DNA of 15,721 nt from Lentzea sp. GTDB lineage: Bacteria; Actinomycetota; Actinomycetes; Mycobacteriales; Pseudonocardiaceae. Shown here in pieces: positions 1 through 7,281 of this stretch; position 1 is the first letter of the stretch; each line of letters begins with the position of its first letter. The notes under the pieces are model-generated. The model was given only the letters and a program-made list of their open reading frames with translations, did not search any database and had not been told where the DNA came from. A program made the position numbers and the translations under genes. The DNA is taken from positions 1 through 15,721 of the forward strand of contig JASLAV010001116.1 of the NCBI GenBank assembly GCA_030146905.1, in the 5' to 3' direction.

Positions 1-678
1 GGCGCTGTCCGCCAGCAACGCGCGCAGCGCCCCGGCGTCGAGACCGGCCGCCTGGCCGAGCAGCACCGCCTCGGCCGTCGCGACCGCCTGACCGAACCAC
101 AGCAGGTTCACCAGCAGCTTGGCCGTGTACCCCTGGCAGGATCCGCCCACCAGCGCGATGCGGTCCGGGTCGGCGATCACCTCCAGCAGCGGCAGGAGAT
201 GGCGGAACGTCGCGGCGTCGCCGCCGGCGAAGAGCCGGAGGGTGCCCGACGCCGCGGCGTCGGGCCCACCTCCCATCGGTGCTTCCAGAACCGCGACACC
301 GCGGGACCGGGCGTCTTCCTGGATCGCCCGCATGACCAGCGGTGAGCTGCTGGTCAGGTCGAGCCACGTGGCGCCACCGGGCAACTCCCGCAGCAACGAC
401 GCAGGCCCGCTCATCAGCGAACGGATCTCCGGGATGCCCGGCAGGACGGTGATCAGCACCTGCGCGTCCGCTGCGGCCGCGGCGGCGGAGGGTTCCCAGC
501 GAGCGCCGCCGTCGATCACCGCGCCGGTCACGTCGTGGCGGACGTCGGTCACCACCACGTCGAAGCCGGCGGCGGCCAGGTTCCTGCTGATCGGCAGGCC
601 CATCCGGCCCGCTCCCGCCAGTGCGATCCGCGCACCTGGCGGTAGTGCGTTGTGATCGCCTTCGTCGTGCACCGCCAC
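1..678 (-). CDS. NAD(P)-dependent beta-hydroxyacid dehydrogenase (3-hydroxyisobutyrate dehydrogenase-like), C-terminus cut off
   Basis: The first 226 residues are visible and the gene runs off the left edge. A Rossmann motif GAGRMG lies at residues 22-27. The substrate-binding serine stretch DLTSSSP follows at about 107-113, then PMGGGPDAAASGTL at 134-147, and the family's catalytic lysine appears in TAKLLVN (K187, N191). These mark the 6-phosphogluconate/3-hydroxyisobutyrate dehydrogenase superfamily, which oxidises beta-hydroxy acids or reduces the corresponding semialdehydes in the cytosol; imine reductases share this fold and cannot be excluded. The GTG start at 678 is chosen because GGAGGG sits 4-5 nt upstream; a GTG at 672 is the alternative. 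The AraC-type gene ends 30 bp upstream on the same strand, so the two are probably cotranscribed. The substrate is unknown. Confidence 0.85.
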   Translation of the reverse strand, partial: MAVHDEGDHNALPPGARIALAGAGRMGLPISRNLAAAGFDVVVTDVRHDVTGAVIDGGARWEPSAAAAAADAQVLITVLPGIPEIRSLMSGPASLLRELPGGATWLDLTSSSPLVMRAIQEDARSRGVAVLEAPMGGGPDAAASGTLRLFAGGDAATFRHLLPLLEVIADPDRIALVGGSCQGYTAKLLVNLLWFGQAVATAEAVLLGQAAGLDAGALRALLADSA

Positions 679-708
679 AGACCCTCCTGTTGAGACGATC
701 CCGATCCG

Positions 709-1638
709 TTATCGGGCAGAAAGTTCTTCGCGCACCCGGTGCCGATAGCGGAGCGGGGACTGCCCCACCTCACGTTTGAACGCGGTGCTGAAAGCGCTTT
801 CCGACGAGTAGCCCAGCTCGGCCGCCAGCGACCCGATGCGCGCGTCGCTGTCACGAAGAGCGCGCTGTGCCAGCAGCATCCGCCAGCGGCTGAGGTAGGT
901 CAGCGGCGGCATGCCCGCCACGGCGCGGAAGCGTTCGGCGAACGACGTCCGCGACATCGCCGTGGCGCGCGCCAGTTCCTCCAACCCCCAAGGCTTTCCG
1001 GGCTCGGCGTGCATCAGGCGCACCGCCGGGCGCAGTCTCTCGTCGGTCAGCATCCTCAGCCACCCCGGGGGCAGCTCGGCCTGGCCGACGTAGGCGCGCA
1101 GCATTTCGAGCAGCAGGAGCTGGCAGTGCTGCCGGATCGCGAACGCGGAACCCATCCGGTTCCCGGTCACCTCCTCGAACAGCCGGTGCAGGCTGCCCCG
1201 CAGGTTGGCAGCCGAGGCGGCGGAGGCCCGGACGTGTCCCAGCGGCGGGAGCGCCTGCAGCAGCAGGGCGTGACCGGCGGGGTTGAGGTCGACGTGACCG
1301 CCGATGAGGACGTCGTCGGCACCGAAGTCGGCACTGATGAGGCCCTGCGAGGGGAAGTCGGTCTCCGGTACGACCTCGCGGCGCGGCCCGTCACCGGTGC
1401 CGCCCTCGATGTGCAGCCACGACCGGTTGTTCAGGATGGCGACGTCACCAGGTCCGAGCTCGACCGGCTCGGCGCCGTCGGTGGTCAGGCGCGCCCGCCC
1501 GGACACCATCGCGGTGAACTTCAGCGGTGACTCGACGGCCGCGCGCGTCACCCAAGGCCCCCGCACCGCGAACCCGCCCGACAGCAGCCCGCGGATCTCG
1601 ACGAGGTCGAACACCTCGGACAGCTGATCACCGGCCAC
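709..1638 (-). CDS. AraC-family transcriptional regulator with N-terminal cupin sensor domain
   Basis: 309 residues. Residues about 10-120 look like the cupin-type ligand-binding half of AraC_binding/Cupin_6 regulators (GRARLTTDG, LGPGDVAILNN). Residues about 205-300 hold two helix-turn-helix units: LEELARATAMSRTSFAERF at 219-237, and IGSLAAELGYSSESAFSTAFKR at 268-289, followed by the typical GQSPLRYRHR. This is a full-length AraC-family DNA-binding protein and probably an activator that responds to a small molecule. It is divergent from a short-chain dehydrogenase and upstream of a hydroxyacid dehydrogenase, its likely targets. The GTG start at 1638 has no good Shine-Dalgarno sequence. A TTGACG-17-GAGAGT promoter places transcription start at about the GTG, so the mRNA is probably leaderless. 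Confidence 0.9.
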   Translation of the reverse strand: MAGDQLSEVFDLVEIRGLLSGGFAVRGPWVTRAAVESPLKFTAMVSGRARLTTDGAEPVELGPGDVAILNNRSWLHIEGGTGDGPRREVVPETDFPSQGLISADFGADDVLIGGHVDLNPAGHALLLQALPPLGHVRASAASAANLRGSLHRLFEEVTGNRMGSAFAIRQHCQLLLLEMLRAYVGQAELPPGWLRMLTDERLRPAVRLMHAEPGKPWGLEELARATAMSRTSFAERFRAVAGMPPLTYLSRWRMLLAQRALRDSDARIGSLAAELGYSSESAFSTAFKREVGQSPLRYRHRVREELSAR

Positions 1639-1643
1639 ACCGT

Positions 1644-1672
1644 ACTCTCGCGCAAAAAATGCGGACCGTCAA
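1644..1672 (-). promoter_or_regulatory. Candidate promoter of the AraC-family gene
   Basis: Read on the minus strand, TTGACG (1672-1667) is followed after 17 nt by GAGAGT (1649-1644). The -35 box is near consensus and the -10 box is weak. The predicted start point, about six nt further on, coincides with the GTG at 1638, which suggests a leaderless transcript. No mapping data are available. Confidence 0.4.
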
Positions 1673-1690
1673 TGATTCACAGTACGGACC
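1662..1690. promoter_or_regulatory. CGGACC direct repeat between divergent promoters, candidate AraC operator
   Basis: CGGACC occurs at 1662-1667 and again at 1685-1690, 23 bp apart or about two helical turns. Tandem direct half-sites about 21-23 bp apart are the classic AraC-family binding layout. One copy overlaps the -35 region of the AraC-type gene and the other lies in the spacer of the SDR promoter. Its role as operator is inferred. Confidence 0.35.
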
Positions 1691-1704
1691 ACCGTGCTTA
1701 GCGT
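1676..1704 (+). promoter_or_regulatory. Candidate promoter of the short-chain dehydrogenase gene
   Basis: TTCACA (1676-1681) and TAGCGT (1699-1704) are separated by exactly 17 nt. The -35 box matches TTGACA at five of six positions, and the -10 box keeps the key T, A and final T. The predicted start point is 1711-1712, on the GTG of the SDR gene, again pointing to a leaderless mRNA. Confidence 0.45.
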
Positions 1705-1711
1705 GGTCGGC

Positions 1712-2725
1712 GTGACCCAGAAACAACACCCCATCGGAACCGGCTTCACCGCCGCGTCAACGGTCGACGACGTCCTCGAGGGCATCGACCTGTCGGGCAG
1801 GAACGTCGTCGTCACCGGCGGCCACGTCGGCCTCGGCCTGGAGACCACCCGCGCACTCAGCGGGGCGGGCGCGTCCGTCACCGTCGGCTCGCGCAACCCG
1901 GCCGCCGCGGCCCCTGCGCTGACCGGGATCGAGCGGGCCGAGGTCGAACAGCTCGACCTCATGGACCCGGCGTCGGTCGACGCGTTCGCCACCCGCTACC
2001 TCGCCTCCGGCCGCCCGCTCCACGCTCTGATCAACAACGCGGGCGTCATGGGCGGCCCGCTGCTCCGCGACGCGCGCGGCTACGAGTCGCAGTTCGCGAC
2101 CAACCACCTCGGCCACTTCCAGCTGACCCTGGGCCTGCTGCCCGCACTGCGCGCCGCTCACGGCGCCCGAGTCGTCACCGTGACGTCCGGCGGCCACCGG
2201 CTCTCCGACATCCGCTGGGACGACCCGCACTTCACCACCGGCTACGAACCCATGCTCGGCTACGGCCAGTCCAAGACCGCCAACGTCCTGTTCGCCGTCG
2301 AGCTGGACCGGCGGTGGGCCGCGGACGGGATCCGCGGCTACGCCGTGCACCCCGGCGTCATCATCGGCACCGACCTGGGCCCGTCACGAACCGAGGACGG
2401 ACTCGCCGTGACCGACGAGCAACTGCGGGCCATGGGCTTGGTGGACGGCGACGGCCAGCCGGTCATCGACCCCGCCCGCGGGATGAAGACCCCGCGCCAG
2501 GGCGCCAGCACCAGCGTGTTCGCCGCGACCAGCCCGCTGCTCGCCGGCATCGGCGGTGTCTACCTGAAGGACAACGACATCTCGCCGCTGGATACCCCGA
2601 GGCCGATCGACTTCGGCTCGCGGCAGGACGTCCCGTCCGACGTCGTACCCCACGCCGTCGATCCCGCGTCGGCACAACGGCTCTGGGAGCTGAGCGAGCG
2701 GCTGATCGAGGCACGTCCGGCGTAG
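1712..2725 (+). CDS. Short-chain dehydrogenase/reductase (SDR), retinol-dehydrogenase-like
   Basis: 337 residues from the GTG at 1712. The dinucleotide site is TGGHVGLG at about 35-42. NNAG lies at 108-111, a serine at 159 (TVTSGGHRLSDI), and the catalytic YGQSK places Tyr184 and Lys188 in the usual YxxxK spacing. The long region after the active site resembles the retinol dehydrogenase/WWOX-like SDR branch. The reaction is NAD(P)(H)-dependent oxidoreduction of an alcohol/carbonyl in the cytosol; the substrate is unknown. An in-frame GTG at 1694 would add six residues, but it lies inside the predicted promoter and neither start has a Shine-Dalgarno sequence. The gene diverges from the AraC-type gene, the likely regulator. 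It ends 22 bp before the convergent membrane-protein gene; a short stem at 2733-2747 is the only terminator-like structure seen there. Confidence 0.9.
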   Translation: MTQKQHPIGTGFTAASTVDDVLEGIDLSGRNVVVTGGHVGLGLETTRALSGAGASVTVGSRNPAAAAPALTGIERAEVEQLDLMDPASVDAFATRYLASGRPLHALINNAGVMGGPLLRDARGYESQFATNHLGHFQLTLGLLPALRAAHGARVVTVTSGGHRLSDIRWDDPHFTTGYEPMLGYGQSKTANVLFAVELDRRWAADGIRGYAVHPGVIIGTDLGPSRTEDGLAVTDEQLRAMGLVDGDGQPVIDPARGMKTPRQGASTSVFAATSPLLAGIGGVYLKDNDISPLDTPRPIDFGSRQDVPSDVVPHAVDPASAQRLWELSERLIEARPA

Positions 2726-2747
2726 TCCGCTCCGTCCACATCGGACG

Positions 2748-3608
2748 TCAGGCGGCCGGTCCCGCCGAGGACAAGACGGAGTGGACGACCTGCTGCGTCC
2801 GCGCCCAATCGGGGACGTTCGAGGCGCCGTAGACGATGTAGTCCAGACCGGCTCGCCGCCAGTAACGCGCGAACGCGTGCCGTTGCACACCGTCCACCGT
2901 GTACAGGAACTCCCACTCCACGACCTCGGCGCTCGACGAGACGGTGGCCAGCTTGATCCGCTGGTACCCGGTCTTCACCCCGGCCTCGTTGGCGGCGACG
3001 GCGTCGTAGAGCGGCCGGGCCTCGGAGGTGCTCGCGCCGTAGCGGACGAGGGCGCCCGGCGTGGCGGGATCGTCGGCCTGGTGGTTGGTCGGCTGGCTGC
3101 CGGGGGTGACCGTCCAGGTCTCCGGGATCGAGACGAAGATGCCGTTCGGTCCGTTCACCTTGCGAAAGCCCACCGGGGTGAACACGGAACCGGACACCGA
3201 AGTGGACGGACGAGTGGTCGTGTACCTCGTCGGTGGCGTTGTGATCGTTGTGAGGCGGTCACTGCTATTCGACGTCGCGGGGACTGGTGCCCCGGCTACG
3301 TCCGACGCGGCAGGAGACTGCTGCTCACCTCGCACGTAGCTCACGACCACAACGGCGCCGACCACCACGAACGACACGATCGCGGCCGCGATGACCACCT
3401 TGCCCTGCATCGATTTTCGCGCTGCGGGTGGCGGCGGCACTCCCGCGACCTGCGCGGGCACGTCCGCCGAGGGCTGTTCCCACGGGTGGCCGTACGTCGG
3501 CGATCCAGGCGGCGGCGGTGTGCCGGAGCCTGGCGCCGGTCCCCACAGAGGAACTCGCGCCGAGGCCGCGTCGTCCCTCGTCACACCGGTGTTCTCGGCG
3601 TCTTCCAT
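2748..3608 (-). CDS. Single-pass membrane protein with Pro-rich cytoplasmic N-terminus and extracytoplasmic domain, function unknown
   Basis: 286 residues from the ATG at 3608, which has GAAGGA about 10 nt upstream; the open frame extends further 5' but without family character. Order of parts: a proline/glycine-rich N-terminus (about 20-65), one transmembrane helix (about 71-92, starting KVVIAAAIV), a Ser/Thr/Pro-rich linker (about 95-140), and a compact C-terminal domain (about 142-283) containing FVSIPETWTV, VEWEFLYTVDG and LDYIVYGAS. The last region resembles the extracytoplasmic tails of some actinobacterial serine/threonine kinases and related cell-envelope proteins, but there is no kinase domain. 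The probable topology is N-terminus inside, folded domain outside. The gene diverges from the small membrane protein at 3694, with 85 bp between them and no clear promoter recognised. Function is not assigned. Confidence 0.75.
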   Translation of the reverse strand: MEDAENTGVTRDDAASARVPLWGPAPGSGTPPPPGSPTYGHPWEQPSADVPAQVAGVPPPPAARKSMQGKVVIAAAIVSFVVVGAVVVVSYVRGEQQSPAASDVAGAPVPATSNSSDRLTTITTPPTRYTTTRPSTSVSGSVFTPVGFRKVNGPNGIFVSIPETWTVTPGSQPTNHQADDPATPGALVRYGASTSEARPLYDAVAANEAGVKTGYQRIKLATVSSSAEVVEWEFLYTVDGVQRHAFARYWRRAGLDYIVYGASNVPDWARTQQVVHSVLSSAGPAA

Positions 3609-3693
3609 GCCGGTCCGTCCTTCCGAAGTCACGTCCACCGGAAACAATCGCCACCACCTCGCGCGATGTTTCTCGCATGACGAGGAGAGCACG

Positions 3694-4272
3694 ATGACCG
3701 CCGACCGTTCCGCACCAGGAGATCTGACGGACCACCGCGTGCCGGGCCGGGTGGCGGTCGGCACCATCACCCGGATCGGCGTGGCCGTCCGTCAGGAAGT
3801 TCCCGTGGGAAGGAACAGGACTCTCGCCACCTGGGGCTGCGCCGCGCTCGCCGTCGCCGGGGTGGCGCTCAGCCCGGTGGTGGGCGGGGTGTCGTTGCTG
3901 GCCAAGGCGGTTCTGACCGTCGCGGTGGCCGTGGTAGCGGTGTTCGCCCTGCACCGCTGGGTGCCGAAGCCCGGCGCCGTCGACGTGCACCCCTTCTGGG
4001 TCAAGGACGTGACCGGCACCGAACATCCCTGTCGCGCCAGTGGTGCAGTGCCGCACGGTCTGCTCGTGGAGGGCACGGGTGTCCAGGTCTACGGCCGGGT
4101 GGACAAAACCGGATCGGTGCTGGTGCGGCAGCTGATCACCGATGACGGCCGGGTGTGCCGGCCTCGTTTGCCGCTGCGACAGAGGATCGCGCGCGGCGCC
4201 GGGCTGGTGAAGGCCGCTCTGTGGTTCGGGGCGGCGCTGACGGTGGCATGGCTGCTGGTGTTCGCGCACTGA
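3694..4272 (+). CDS. Small multi-pass membrane protein, function unknown
   Basis: 192 residues. The ATG at 3694 is preceded by GAGGAG seven to eight nt upstream, so it is preferred over longer in-frame starts that would overlap the divergent gene. Hydrophobic segments lie at about 44-62, 66-87 and 171-190. Between them, residues about 95-155 form a polar beta-rich stretch with two cysteines (C113 and C155) and the phrase GVQVYGRVDKTGSVLVRQL. I do not recognise a family. It lies 124 bp upstream of the five-gene AAA+ operon on the same strand; that gap contains a palindrome and a possible promoter, so membership in the operon is uncertain. Confidence 0.7.
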   Translation: MTADRSAPGDLTDHRVPGRVAVGTITRIGVAVRQEVPVGRNRTLATWGCAALAVAGVALSPVVGGVSLLAKAVLTVAVAVVAVFALHRWVPKPGAVDVHPFWVKDVTGTEHPCRASGAVPHGLLVEGTGVQVYGRVDKTGSVLVRQLITDDGRVCRPRLPLRQRIARGAGLVKAALWFGAALTVAWLLVFAH

Positions 4273-4312
4273 GCGTTGCTCTGGTCGAGTGACTGTCCGG
4301 TGGAAGTTCCGC

Positions 4313-4318
4313 TTGACG
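4313..4318 (+). promoter_or_regulatory. Candidate -35 element for the AAA+ operon
   Basis: TTGACG lies 84 bp before the first gene of the five-gene operon. The best -10 partner is TTCGAT at 4338-4343 with a long 19-nt spacer, inside the left arm of the palindrome. The pairing is weak and is reported only because the palindrome would then overlap the promoter core. Confidence 0.25.
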
Positions 4319-4334
4319 TAATGGTTTTCCGGTT

Positions 4335-4361
4335 GCGTTCGATGAGACCGGCATCGAACGC
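4335..4361. repeat. Perfect 10-bp inverted repeat upstream of the AAA+ operon
   Basis: GCGTTCGATG (4335-4344) and its exact reverse complement CATCGAACGC (4352-4361) flank a 7-nt spacer. It lies in the 124-bp gap between the stop at 4272 and the start at 4397. No T-run follows, so it is not a standard intrinsic terminator. An operator for a dimeric repressor, or a 5'-leader hairpin, fits better. The rest of the 4273-4396 gap shows only the candidate -35 and a ribosome binding site. Confidence 0.6.
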
Positions 4362-4396
4362 GTGACGTCCTCGATGGACATGAGGGAGCTGGTGGC

Positions 4397-4855
4397 GTGC
4401 CGAGGCCACTGATGAACAACAGGTCCGACTCCGCCGCCCGGGTCGGACGGACGACCGGTACGACCGGCAGAGCGGTGACGAAGGTGCTCGCCGAGCGCCG
4501 CTCAGCGCGTTACGTGCGATCGCTGCGCGCACTCGACGGCTCCGGCAAGGTGGGCACCGTCGACGTCAGCGAACTCGTCGACGCCGTGCACCGGGAGTTC
4601 GCCGACAAGTTCTGCGCCACACCACTTGGAATCGTCTCACGCTGCTATCTCGGCGTGCCGTACGAAGTCCACACGCTCGCGATGGACGGATCCATCATCT
4701 CGCACTACCGCACCGGAGAACCGCTGCCGCACGGCATGGACCGCGCGCGGTCCCTCGCGGAGTCCGAGCACTACCTCGCCATCGAGGTCTACCCGGACCG
4801 CCTGATGTGCGTCCGCCCCGACGGCTCGACCGTTCTGCTGGAGAGTGACCGGTGA
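4397..4855 (+). CDS. Unknown protein, first gene of the AAA+ operon
   Basis: 152 residues. The GTG at 4397 has GGGAG eight to nine nt upstream; an ATG at 4412 is a possible alternative. The first 40 residues are basic and probably disordered (RVGRTTGTTGRAVTK). Residues about 45-150 look like a small alpha/beta domain: a helix SELVDAVHREFADKF, then strands around GIVSRCYLGVPYEVHTLAMDG, EHYLAIEVYPDRLMCVRPDG and STVLLES. There is no signal peptide or membrane segment. I do not recognise a family. Its stop overlaps the next start by four bases (GTGA, 4852-4855), so translation of the two is coupled and the products probably act together. Confidence 0.7.
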   Translation: MPRPLMNNRSDSAARVGRTTGTTGRAVTKVLAERRSARYVRSLRALDGSGKVGTVDVSELVDAVHREFADKFCATPLGIVSRCYLGVPYEVHTLAMDGSIISHYRTGEPLPHGMDRARSLAESEHYLAIEVYPDRLMCVRPDGSTVLLESDR

Positions 4856-6591
4856 ACATGACCAACGTATCCGTGACCGACCTCTCCAAGTTGGTCAGCA
4901 CGCTGAAGCAGGTGACGCGGAACCAGGAGGCGCTCGGCGAGCAGCAGGTCGCGTTGCACGGCGCCGTGTCGACCGTGCAACGCAACCAGGACAGCACACA
5001 GCAGGAGCTCCTGGGGCTCAAGGCGCAGTTCGTCGAGTACGTCCGCCGGGACGAACTGCGGCAGAACCTCCAGCTGGCCCAGGTGCAGATCCTGGAGGTG
5101 CGCGGCGAGCTGAACGACAAGTTCGGCAAGTTCGCCGAAGTGCGCGAGCTCGCCACCGGCACGTTGCAGGCGCTCGACGCGGGCATCGTCTCGCAGGGTG
5201 CCATCCGCGACCTGTCCGAGGAGCTGATGCTCCGCACGCCCGGCTACTGGCTCGCGCCCGCGCTGATCGCGGTCGCCGCCTGGATCAGGGACGAACCGGA
5301 GCTCGCCACCAAGGCGATCGGCGAGGCGCTGCGCAGGGACAACGACAAGGCGTCGCTGTTCTTCGCGCTCGTGCTGCGCCGCCACCAGCGCGACCGGGCG
5401 ACCGCGGCCTGGGTGCGGCAGTACGCGGCCAGGCAGGACCCGACGAGGCTGTCGCGGGAGTTCGTCGTCGTGCTGGACGCAGTGTCGACCGGCACGTTCG
5501 GGCGCGAGGCGAAACCGCTGCTGCTGGAGCAGATGTCCGAGTGGTACGGACGACTGGGCCAGGACCAGGACACAGTGGACAGACAGGTCGACCGCTGGGC
5601 GAAGATGATCGACACGATGCGCCGCCCTGTCGACCCGCGCTACCACTTGCTGCCCGCGCTCAGCCCGACCTGGCCGCAGCTCAAGGACATGCTCGAAGGC
5701 GCGACCGTGCACGGCGCGGTGGAGGAGATGCTGAGGGCCACGTTCGACGGGCCGGTGCCGCAGAGCCACGACCTCCACGTGCGGGTGGACGACATCCTCG
5801 ACGGGCTGGTGCGCGACTTCGACGCGGAGGAAGCCCCGTACCGGAAGAGGGAAGCGTGGCTGCAGGCCGTCGTGGACGCGGACGGCGACCACGACGTGGC
5901 GAAGAAGGTGATGGCCGCGGAGGACCCGCTGCACGAGCAGACGGTCGACTTCCTCACGCTGCTCAGCAACGCCGCGCTGCACGGCGACCGGGCCGGTGCC
6001 TCACCCGGCACCCGGCGGTTCACGCTGGCGCTGGCGCGCGACTGGCTGGTGCAGGGCGCGGGCAGGCTCGAAGCGGGCAACATCGCCTCGATGCCGTCCC
6101 GCGTCGAGCTGCGCGCCGAGGGCTGGACCGGCTGGGTGGACGGCGGCACCGACGAGCAGCAGCTGGTCGGCTCCCTGTCCGAGCACATCGACCGGGAGAC
6201 CGAGCAGGCCGTCAGCGAGGTGGGGATGAGCGGTGCGGCCCAGGCCGCCTGCATCTTCGGCGGCCTGGCGCTGCTGGTCGCGTTGTTCTCGGCGTTGGGC
6301 GGCGCCGGCGGGTTCGCGTTGTTCCTCCTGCTCGTAGCCGCGGCACTGGGTGTGTGGATCGCCTTCGACCTCCGCTCGCTGCCTGCCCGCCGGGCGGAGA
6401 TCCGCCGCAAGGGCGACCAGCGCCGCGTCGCCGCCGTGGTACGGCTGCGCGGGGCCGTCGCCGAGCTCGTGGACCTGCGCGACGAGTGGCAACGGGAGAT
6501 CGGGAAGGCGCAGTCGCTGCGCACCTTCGCGGAGGGTCTCACCGCGAACTCCTTCGTCGCCACCGCACCCGACCAGCTGCGAGGAGCCTGA
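4852..6591 (+). CDS. Coiled-coil protein with C-terminal transmembrane hairpin, function unknown
   Basis: 579 residues from the GTG at 4852, which overlaps the previous stop; an ATG at 4858 is equally possible. Residues about 5-100 are heptad-like and rich in Gln, Leu and charged residues (SKLVSTLKQVTRNQEALGEQQ), consistent with a coiled coil. Residues about 115-460 form a mainly helical soluble region with no catalytic motif I can name. Two hydrophobic helices follow at about 463-482 and 486-506, separated only by GGAGG, giving a membrane hairpin with both ends on the same side, presumably cytoplasmic. A basic helical tail (about 510-579) ends the protein. The layout suggests a membrane scaffold for the AAA+ ATPase of the same operon; that role is inferred. 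Confidence 0.8.
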   Translation: MNMTNVSVTDLSKLVSTLKQVTRNQEALGEQQVALHGAVSTVQRNQDSTQQELLGLKAQFVEYVRRDELRQNLQLAQVQILEVRGELNDKFGKFAEVRELATGTLQALDAGIVSQGAIRDLSEELMLRTPGYWLAPALIAVAAWIRDEPELATKAIGEALRRDNDKASLFFALVLRRHQRDRATAAWVRQYAARQDPTRLSREFVVVLDAVSTGTFGREAKPLLLEQMSEWYGRLGQDQDTVDRQVDRWAKMIDTMRRPVDPRYHLLPALSPTWPQLKDMLEGATVHGAVEEMLRATFDGPVPQSHDLHVRVDDILDGLVRDFDAEEAPYRKREAWLQAVVDADGDHDVAKKVMAAEDPLHEQTVDFLTLLSNAALHGDRAGASPGTRRFTLALARDWLVQGAGRLEAGNIASMPSRVELRAEGWTGWVDGGTDEQQLVGSLSEHIDRETEQAVSEVGMSGAAQAACIFGGLALLVALFSALGGAGGFALFLLLVAAALGVWIAFDLRSLPARRAEIRRKGDQRRVAAVVRLRGAVAELVDLRDEWQREIGKAQSLRTFAEGLTANSFVATAPDQLRGA

Positions 6592-6593
6592 CC

Positions 6594-6749
6594 ATGCCCG
6601 GCCCAGCCCACAGCCAGGACCACACCGCGCACCAGCAGCAGGTGACCGCTCCACGCCACGGTGTCTCCGAACGGGACATCGCGCTGGAGCTGCCCGAGTG
6701 GGACCTCATGCCGCCGGTGGAGTTCCTCGACCGGCACCGGAGGCGGTGA
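6594..6749 (+). CDS. 51-aa microprotein with WDLMPP motif
   Basis: The ATG at 6594 comes two bases after the upstream stop and has GAGGAG seven to eight nt before it; the stop is 6747-6749, four bases before the next ATG. The product has a His/Gln-rich, probably flexible N-terminal half (SQDHTAHQQQ) and a C-terminal half with ERDIALELPEWDLMPP followed by an Arg-rich end. There is no membrane segment. Spacing, ribosome binding site and fit between its neighbours support a real gene although it is short. A compact Trp/Pro motif in an unstructured microprotein suggests a docking peptide for a partner, perhaps the AAA+ protein; this is inference. Family unknown. Confidence 0.65.
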   Translation: MPGPAHSQDHTAHQQQVTAPRHGVSERDIALELPEWDLMPPVEFLDRHRRR

Positions 6750-6753
6750 CCCG

Positions 6754-7266
6754 ATGCGGCACGCACCCGGCCCGTACGCGGACTGGCGCGCGTGGCTCGA
6801 CGCGTTCGCCGGCGGCACCGACCTGCCCTCCGGCCACCTCGCGCCGATCGACGAGCAGATGGGACGGCACGTGCAGGAGCGGTTGGTGCGGCACGTCTCC
6901 GAGGCGTTCGCACGACGGCAGCGCCGCTGGGCGGACACGTTCCAGCGCGACCTCGGCACGCTGCTCGGCGATCCGGGGAGGGCGGTGCAAGCGCTGGCGG
7001 CGGCGATGACGAGTGCCCGCACCCGGCTCGCGCCGTTGCGCCGGCTGTGCGCGCTCTCCGCGATGCCGCCGGTGCTGCGCGACCAGCTCTCGTCCGCGCT
7101 GGACGAGACGGTGCGGTCCTCGCAACGCAGCCTCGATGACTCGGTCAGGCACGCGCCGATAGAGCTGCAGGCGGTGGTGCGCGCGAACCGGCTGACGGCC
7201 GCGCCGGCACCGTCCCCTCCCCCGGCGCCCGGCAGGCAGGGCCCTGGCCGCCGAGTGATCATCTGA
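6754..7266 (+). CDS. Helical protein of unknown function in the AAA+ operon
   Basis: 170 residues from the ATG at 6754, with GGAGG about 10 nt upstream; longer in-frame starts would run through the microprotein gene. The first 145 residues are strongly helical and rich in Arg, Ala and Leu (MGRHVQERLVRHVSEAFARR, AVQALAAAMTSARTRLAPLRR). The last 20 or so are Pro/Ala-rich and end in GRRVII. No signal peptide, membrane segment or catalytic motif is visible. It sits four bases after the microprotein and 15 bp before the AAA+ gene, so it is almost certainly in the same operon. An adaptor or structural subunit is a guess. Confidence 0.7.
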   Translation: MRHAPGPYADWRAWLDAFAGGTDLPSGHLAPIDEQMGRHVQERLVRHVSEAFARRQRRWADTFQRDLGTLLGDPGRAVQALAAAMTSARTRLAPLRRLCALSAMPPVLRDQLSSALDETVRSSQRSLDDSVRHAPIELQAVVRANRLTAAPAPSPPPAPGRQGPGRRVII

Positions 7267-7281
7267 GCATCGGAGAACCAC

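Noticed and set aside
2733..2747. CGTCC/GGACG stem between the convergent SDR and membrane-protein genes as a terminator
   Set aside because: The stem is only 5 bp with a 5-nt loop and no T-run, too weak to call a terminator.
4302..4310. GGAAGTTCC as an ECF sigma -35 element
   Set aside because: No matching -10 element at proper spacing towards a gene was found on either strand.
4845..6749. 634-codon plus-strand open frame overlapping the 579-aa gene
   Set aside because: It is out of frame with the coupled coiled-coil gene and is Arg/Gly/Ala-rich noise. Only its last 51 codons, from the ATG at 6594, are a real gene.
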